Under the pieces are notes generated by a model. It was not told where the DNA came from. It did not search any database and saw nothing but the letters and a program-made list of their open reading frames with translations. The position numbers and the translations under genes were made by a program. Below, one piece after another: positions 41,634 through 46,174 of a stretch of DNA of 46,174 bases. Source of the stretch: Micavibrio sp. UBA2705 (lineage in GTDB: Bacteria; Pseudomonadota; Alphaproteobacteria; Micavibrionales; Micavibrionaceae); contig DELD01000012.1 in assembly GCA_002354205.1 (NCBI GenBank), positions 44,255-90,428 of the forward strand. The letters are read 5' to 3'. Positions within the stretch are counted from its first letter, which is position 1. Each line of letters begins with the position of its first letter.

Positions 41634-42998
41634 GTGAAACAAACAATTTATGCGCTTTCTACGCCAGCGGGAACAAGCGGCGTTGCGGTTATACGTGCAT
41701 CTGGTGCGCAGGCTTTTTCTGGCCTTGCGCAGCTTACTGGTAAGGCGGCGAATTATTTTAAGCCGCGCCGCACCTATTTGCGCCGCCTTTATCATCTTGA
41801 TGATCAAAGCTTGATTGACCAAGCGATGGTGATTACCTTTAAAGGCCCTGAAAGCTTTACCGGCGAAGACGTAGTTGAATATCATATTCATGGTGGGCTT
41901 GCCGTGCGCAATTTAATGCTTGAAATGTTATCACGCATTGAAGGCCACCGTATGGCGGAGCCTGGTGAATTTTCGCGCCGCGCTTTCCAAAATGATAAAA
42001 TGGATCTTATTGAAGCTGAAGGTGTGTCTGACCTTATTCACGCCGAAACTGCCGCGCAACATAAACAGGCGCTGACCCAATTAGAAGGCAAATTAAGCGC
42101 CGTTTATATCGACTGGGCAGAGCGGTTGAAAAATATGCTCGCCTATATGGAAGCCGATATTGACTTCGCCGAAGATGAAGAATTAGAAGACACGGCCTTT
42201 TCAAAAATGCGCGATAAACTCGCCGCGCTTTCAGGGGAAATTAAAGAGCATTTGAACGATAACCGCCGCGGTGAACGCTTGCGCGAAGGGGTGCAGGTCG
42301 TGATTATCGGTGCGCCAAATGCAGGGAAATCATCATTGCTCAATGCCCTCGCCCAACGCGATGTCGCAATTGTTTCACAAATGGCAGGGACAACGCGCGA
42401 TATTATTGAAACCCATCTCGATTTAGGCGGCTATCCCGTGACTTTGGCGGATACTGCAGGGCTGCGCCCCGAACAACTAGACGCCAGTGATAAACATGGC
42501 CATGATATGGTTGAAAGTGAAGGTATACGCCGCGCCATTGAACGCGCGAAAAAAGCGGATATTAAATTATTGATGTTTAACGGTACTGAAATGCCTGACC
42601 TTGACCTTAACACATTGCAGCTTGCCAGCGCGGAAGATTTGTTCATCGTCAATAAAATTGACCTTTTTGACGGCGTTGTGCCATCCATTGCCGATCAGCA
42701 GCCAATATGTATTTCCGTCAAACGCGCCGAAGGTATTGACCGCCTGTTAAAGCGCCTGACGGAACGCATTGAGAAAATTTTCGGCCGCACCGAAGCGCCG
42801 ACAATTACGCGCGCCCGCCATCGTGAAGCCTTAATTGAGGCCGAAGCATCGATTACCCGCGCCTTAAATATTGACCTCCCCGAACTTGCCGCCGAAGATA
42901 TGCGCCTCGCCATGCGCGCGCTGGGGCGCATTACAGGCCGCGTCGATGTCGAAGACTTGCTCGACGTTATTTTTCATGATTTTTGTATCGGTAAATAA
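41634..42998 (+). CDS. mnmE: tRNA modification GTPase MnmE (TrmE)
   Basis: MnmE is the GTPase partner of MnmG (10441) in wobble-uridine modification. The 454-residue protein has the N-terminal formyl-THF-binding domain (IYALSTPAGTSGVAVIRASG), a helical domain, and the inserted G domain: G1 GAPNAGKSSLLN (about 226-237), G2 GTTRD, G3 DTAGL, G4 NKID. It ends FCIGK with the invariant C-terminal CxGK motif (Cys451). A GTG start at 41634 has AGGA 9 nt upstream. The gene ends at a bidirectional terminator. Confidence 0.98.
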   Translation: MKQTIYALSTPAGTSGVAVIRASGAQAFSGLAQLTGKAANYFKPRRTYLRRLYHLDDQSLIDQAMVITFKGPESFTGEDVVEYHIHGGLAVRNLMLEMLSRIEGHRMAEPGEFSRRAFQNDKMDLIEAEGVSDLIHAETAAQHKQALTQLEGKLSAVYIDWAERLKNMLAYMEADIDFAEDEELEDTAFSKMRDKLAALSGEIKEHLNDNRRGERLREGVQVVIIGAPNAGKSSLLNALAQRDVAIVSQMAGTTRDIIETHLDLGGYPVTLADTAGLRPEQLDASDKHGHDMVESEGIRRAIERAKKADIKLLMFNGTEMPDLDLNTLQLASAEDLFIVNKIDLFDGVVPSIADQQPICISVKRAEGIDRLLKRLTERIEKIFGRTEAPTITRARHREALIEAEASITRALNIDLPELAAEDMRLAMRALGRITGRVDVEDLLDVIFHDFCIGK

Positions 42999-42999
42999 C

Positions 43000-43032
43000 A
43001 AAAAGGCACGGTTATTTACCGCGCCTTTTTTT
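43000..43032 (+). terminator. Rho-independent terminator between mnmE and secB
   Basis: AAAAAGGC-A-CGGT pairs with ACCG-C-GCCTTTTT around a short AT loop, with one internal mismatch. It stands between convergent mnmE and secB and has A/T runs for both directions. Confidence 0.85.
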
Positions 43033-43057
43033 ATTCTGTATTTTCGCGTTTAAAGGT

Positions 43058-43534
43058 CTACGCGGCGTCTTCTGCCTTTTTGCCAAAGCGCTGCATATAC
43101 ATCGCTTGGAAATCAACAGGGTTCAGCAATAATGGCGGATATCCGCCTTGCTGTGTGATTGTGCCCAAAATTTGGCGGGCAAATGGGAAGGCTTGACGCG
43201 GCACTTCGATAAGTAAAAATGGGTGGTGCTGATCTTCAGGTAAATCGCCCAAAGATACGGTCACGCCATACGCAATTTCGGCAATAAAGGCAACTTCATC
43301 GCCATGTTTAGCGGTCGCTGACAAGTTCAAAACAACCTCAAATAAGTTTTTGATTTCTTTATCTTCGATTGGGTTTGATTCCATACTGATATCAATATCC
43401 ATTTCAGGTGAAGTTTTACCTGCGCGCAAACTGTTTGGCGCTAATGGATTTTCAAAGGACATATCCTTGATATATTGCGTGTGGATCATCACAGGCATGC
43501 TGCGTTCTGTGTTTTGGTCTGTTGAATCTGACAT
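43058..43534 (-). CDS. secB: Protein-export chaperone SecB
   Basis: SecB keeps preproteins unfolded and delivers them to SecA. The 158-residue product shows HTQYIKDMSFENPLAPNSL, AFIAEIAYGVTVSLGD, and PFLLIEVPRQAFPFARQIL, the family signatures, with QGGYPPLLLNPVDF near the end. An acidic extended N-terminus is normal. Adjacent on the opposite strand is the Tim44-like gene, a conserved alphaproteobacterial pairing. Confidence 0.97.
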   Translation of the reverse strand: MSDSTDQNTERSMPVMIHTQYIKDMSFENPLAPNSLRAGKTSPEMDIDISMESNPIEDKEIKNLFEVVLNLSATAKHGDEVAFIAEIAYGVTVSLGDLPEDQHHPFLLIEVPRQAFPFARQILGTITQQGGYPPLLLNPVDFQAMYMQRFGKKAEDAA

Positions 43535-43658
43535 ATTTTCTATCGCTCATCTCTGCTATTAGTAATAATATACTGTGTTTAGCATGGGCGTTAGGCAAAC
43601 TCAATACCGTGCAAGTGAATATATACTTATACATGCGCCCTGTTGTGGTCACCATTTA

Positions 43659-43895
43659 TCAACGCGGCGGTTTATCCTTTATACGGCTATTCATGCCAAA
43701 ATATTCATAAATATAGCTATAACCAGTATAAACGCTATATGATAAAAGCGTCGCTGTTACGATAAGCACTATCTGGATAAAGCCATATATAACAGGCGCG
43801 AAAATCAACGCAATATTGGCAATGGCCAATAAAAAGCGCACCCCACGGTCAAGTTCACCAATATTCCGTTTATGTTCAAGGGAAAATACATGCAT
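43659..43895 (-). CDS. DUF2892-like small membrane protein, 78 aa
   Basis: The product begins MHVFSLEHKRNIGELDRGVR, with the NIGxxDRxxR opening of the DUF2892 (YgaP-type inner-membrane) family, and then two hydrophobic segments (FLLAIANIALIFAPVI; IVLIVTATLLSYSVYTG). The FGMNSR near the end matches the C-terminal part of the family. No rhodanese domain is attached. It is inserted between secB and the Tim44-like gene, which usually are adjacent. Confidence 0.7.
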   Translation of the reverse strand: MHVFSLEHKRNIGELDRGVRFLLAIANIALIFAPVIYGFIQIVLIVTATLLSYSVYTGYSYIYEYFGMNSRIKDKPPR

Positions 43896-44087
43896 CGTCT
43901 TTTCCTTTCTTTTAACGAATGATTACTTACTTATAGTATAACATAATTTGCTTTATTTATTAAGTTTAGACCTTTTAAGTGCAAAACAAGCCCCTGAAAA
44001 ACGCAAACAAATCTTGGGTTTTTTAATGGAACGGACTATACTATATAAGTGAATTTATAAATGACCCATGATTAAGGATTTAGACAC
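43896..44087. other. Divergent AT-rich promoter region of the DUF2892 and Tim44 genes
   Basis: The region is very AT-rich with TATAGTATAACAT and TATACTATATAAG sequences that could be -10 elements, one for each direction. TTAACGAATGATTAC at 43912-43926 is a near match to the CtrA consensus (7 of 8 core bases). No gene or terminator is seen. Confidence 0.3.
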
Positions 44088-44789
44088 GTGCAAACTGACA
44101 TTCTGATTTACGCCATTATTGCTGCCGTTTTGGTGATTTGGCTGCGCAATATTCTCGGAACGCGCAATGGCGATGAACAGCAGCGCCCTAATCCTTATAC
44201 GGATGCCGCGCAAAAGCCGAAAAACATTGTTGGTCTTGATGGCCAGCCCTTTGTGGTTGAAGAAAACGCCGCCTTGAAAAAGCTTGATTTGCCGGTTGAT
44301 GTTATTTCAGGCATTGAAGATTTATCAAAATCCATGCGTGATTTTGACCCGCTGAAATTCGTTGAAAATGCCAAAGATGCTTTCATTATGGTCGTCGAAG
44401 CTTTCGCCAAAGGTGAAAAAGACACATTGGAGATGCTACTCACGCCGGGCGTTTACAAATCTTTTGAAAGCGCTATAAACGAGCGCGAGAAAAACAAAGA
44501 AACCGTCTCAACCGAAATCCACGCTGTGCGTAAGGCCGATATTGTTGAAGTGAAGAAACAAGACGGCATTGCCTATGTGTCTATCCGCTTCACGGCTGAT
44601 GAAACCTGCGTTATTCGCGATAAAGACGATAAGATTTTATCAGGCGACCCAGAGCGCATTACCGAGATGGTTGATGTGTGGGTGTTTGGCCGTAAAATCA
44701 AAGCAAAAGAGCCTACATGGCTGCTTTATGAAACGCGCGATGATGAGGTCGAAGACCACAAAACGCCTATTCCTGAAACATCAGAATAA
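44088..44789 (+). CDS. Tim44/TimA-family inner-membrane protein
   Basis: The 233-residue product has an N-terminal membrane anchor (IYAIIAAVLVIWLRNILG) and a Tim44-like C-terminal domain beginning at about residue 80, with FVENAKDAFIMVVEAFAKGE and MLLTPGVYKSFESAINERE and EMVDVWVFGRKIKAKEPTWLLYETR. The bacterial homologs (TimA) share the fold of the mitochondrial import subunit Tim44, but no protein-import role has been shown in bacteria. The GTG start at 44088 has AAGGA 9 nt upstream. It is followed by a terminator and then mltA. Confidence 0.92.
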   Translation: MQTDILIYAIIAAVLVIWLRNILGTRNGDEQQRPNPYTDAAQKPKNIVGLDGQPFVVEENAALKKLDLPVDVISGIEDLSKSMRDFDPLKFVENAKDAFIMVVEAFAKGEKDTLEMLLTPGVYKSFESAINEREKNKETVSTEIHAVRKADIVEVKKQDGIAYVSIRFTADETCVIRDKDDKILSGDPERITEMVDVWVFGRKIKAKEPTWLLYETRDDEVEDHKTPIPETSE

Positions 44790-44819
44790 GGGCGTATTGA
44801 ACGCGACCATAAATTTTAC

Positions 44820-44851
44820 AAATACCCGCTGACATTTTAGCGGGTATTTTT
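44820..44851 (+). terminator. Rho-independent terminator of the Tim44 gene
   Basis: AATACCCGCT (44821-44830) pairs perfectly with AGCGGGTATT (44839-44848) around an 8-nt loop and continues into T residues. It separates Tim44 from mltA, which must have its own promoter or rely on read-through. Confidence 0.9.
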
Positions 44852-44936
44852 ATAGCCTCCGCTTTTTATATTCCTTATACTAATGGCAGAAATTCATGCC
44901 GCGCCTTCGCGGCCTTATCAGAGAGCAAAAATACAA

Positions 44937-46115
44937 ATGGTCATGCGTAAATGCCTACTCACCTTCATCGCCCTTGCATCAACGCTAATTTTCACTGCCT
45001 GTGATGATAAAACAGAGGAAACACAGACAATGCGCCCCAATTTATTGATGCAGCCAATTGCCTTTCGGGATTTACAGGGCTGGGAAGCGGATGAACATAA
45101 AAAGGCTTATCATGCCTTTGAAAATTCATGTGCGCGGATTGCTAAATCACAAAAACAAGGCAATTTTGAGCGCGAAGACCCACGCTTTGGGTCGTGGGAT
45201 CAGTGGCGCGCGATTTGCGCCGCTATGCAAAGCGCAAAAATTACTGATGACCAAGATGCGCGCTTGTTTTTCGAAACATATTTCACCGCCCATAGCATTA
45301 AGGCTGACGACGATGAAAACGGCCTGTTCACGGGGTATTACGTCACTTCACTGAGTGGATCAAACGTAAAAACAGAAACATACAAACACCCAATTTACGC
45401 CAAGCCAGATGATTTGGTGATGGTTGACCTCGGCGCATTCCGTAAAGATTTAAAAGGCCGACGCATTGCGGGCACGGTGAAAGATGGCCGCCTCTACCCC
45501 TATGCTGATCGCGCGGAAATTGAAACCAAAGGCCTTGATGTCGACGTATTGCTTTGGGCAAATGACCCGACGGATGTATTCTTCCTCCATATTCAAGGCT
45601 CAGGGCGCGTTAATATGGTTGATGGCTCGCACCGCTTCATTGGTTATGCAGGGCAAAATGGCCATCGGTATAACGCGATTGGTAAGTTCTTAATCGAAGA
45701 CGGCGAAGTGCTGCGCGAAGACATGTCGATGCAAGCAATCCGCAAATGGTTAGAAGATAACCCGCAAAAGCGCGATGATTTGCTCAATAAAAATCCATCC
45801 TATGTCTTTTTCAGAAATTTAGACCGCGATGGCGCGATTGGCGGTGAGAGCGTTGTCCTTACGCCAGAGCGCTCCCTTGCTATTGACCACACATATTACC
45901 CTTACGGCCTGCCGCTATGGTTGGATGCTGCACATCCTGAACAAGGCCGCCCCGCTATGCGCCAATTAATGATCGGTCAAGATACAGGCGGCGCAATTCG
46001 CGGGCCAGTGCGCGGCGATGTGTTCTGGGGCTATGGCGAAAGGGCCGAAAAATACGCAGGGCCAATGAAATCCAAAGGCAAATTATGGGCATTACTACCG
46101 CGCCAAGATTTGTAA
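44937..46115 (+). CDS. mltA: Membrane-bound lytic murein transglycosylase A (MltA)
   Basis: MltA cleaves the glycan strands of peptidoglycan to give 1,6-anhydro ends. The product (392 residues from the chosen start) has a lipoprotein-like signal (RKCLLTFIALASTLIFTAC). The MltA barrel contains NGLFTGYYVTSLSGS and DVFFLHIQGSGRVN, and the 3D domain at the C-terminal end has QDTGGAIRGPVRGDVFWG with the catalytic Asp region. Starts at 44883, 44937 and 44943 are in frame; the last two place the signal peptide correctly. In related genomes an Smr-domain gene follows; it would begin beyond the window. Confidence 0.92.
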   Translation: MVMRKCLLTFIALASTLIFTACDDKTEETQTMRPNLLMQPIAFRDLQGWEADEHKKAYHAFENSCARIAKSQKQGNFEREDPRFGSWDQWRAICAAMQSAKITDDQDARLFFETYFTAHSIKADDDENGLFTGYYVTSLSGSNVKTETYKHPIYAKPDDLVMVDLGAFRKDLKGRRIAGTVKDGRLYPYADRAEIETKGLDVDVLLWANDPTDVFFLHIQGSGRVNMVDGSHRFIGYAGQNGHRYNAIGKFLIEDGEVLREDMSMQAIRKWLEDNPQKRDDLLNKNPSYVFFRNLDRDGAIGGESVVLTPERSLAIDHTYYPYGLPLWLDAAHPEQGRPAMRQLMIGQDTGGAIRGPVRGDVFWGYGERAEKYAGPMKSKGKLWALLPRQDL

Positions 46116-46174
46116 TGAAAATTTAAAATTAAGCCACGTATTTATTATCAATCGCGGTCTAAATTTCTGAAAAA

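Noticed and set aside
1..46174. CRISPR array, prophage, insertion sequence, tRNA or rRNA gene
   Set aside because: No regularly spaced repeats, transposase, integrase or structural phage genes, and no cloverleaf or rRNA-like sequence was noticed; gene content is housekeeping throughout.

Overview
The window is chromosomal DNA of an alphaproteobacterium of moderate, apparently sub-50% GC. Almost every gene belongs to the conserved origin-proximal neighbourhood of that class: mnmG-rsmG-parA-parB, DUF3576-leuS-lptE-holA, aroE-coaE-dnaQ, hemE, rho, mnmE, secB/Tim44/mltA, and hsp20 with DUF1150. Genus is not decidable by eye; a Micavibrio-like or other low-GC, deep-branching alphaproteobacterium is my guess. 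There is no prophage, insertion sequence, CRISPR array, rRNA or tRNA that I can see.

Layout. 1-2340: end of an acyl-CoA dehydrogenase, then DUF1150, Hsp20, a zf-CHCC zinc protein, an unknown protein and a tiny lipoprotein. 2539-10358: cell-wall amidase, RNase E, a small unknown protein and FtsK. 10441-15895: mnmG, rsmG, parA, parB, a membrane protein and a small secretion-free unknown. 15906-17946 (minus): recR, a flavin reductase-like enzyme and LolA. 18170-22989: the DUF3576-leuS-lptE-holA operon. 23113-30733 (minus): FadL-like porin, Sco1, dnaQ, coaE, aroE, two tandem paralogous unknowns and a further unknown. 31130-33677: hemE, a divergent hemH-like gene and hemJ. 33689-38657: EF-hand protein, UbiH-family hydroxylase, glnB, unknown, xth and a secreted unknown. 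38962-46115: rho, a HENAH-motif protein and its broken copy, DUF6489, mnmE, secB, DUF2892, Tim44 and mltA.

The most important non-coding feature is the intergenic region 30734-31129, upstream of hemE. It looks like the chromosomal replication origin in the same place as Caulobacter and Rickettsia origins. It has five DnaA-box-like 9-mers in one orientation spaced 11-12 bp, a second pair also 12 bp apart, a perfect TTAA-N7-TTAAC CtrA-type site between the two clusters, four GANTC (CcrM-type) sites and an AT-rich tract beside hemE. Three perfect palindromic parS sites lie inside ftsK (1) and rsmG (2), next to the parAB genes that should use them. Replication initiation, segregation (ParABS), chromosome dimer resolution/translocation (FtsK) and their probable cell-cycle control by CtrA are therefore all visible in one window.

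The most unusual protein-coding features are these. Three unrecognised genes stand between oriC and aroE, where other alphaproteobacteria carry ppsR/DUF299 and maf; two of them are tandem paralogs that look like metallopeptidase-fold proteins with the zinc motif lost. The hemH-like protein lacks the ferrochelatase active-site residues although it sits in an intact hemE-hemH-hemJ operon. A HENAH metallopeptidase-like gene is followed by a 5'-truncated copy of itself.
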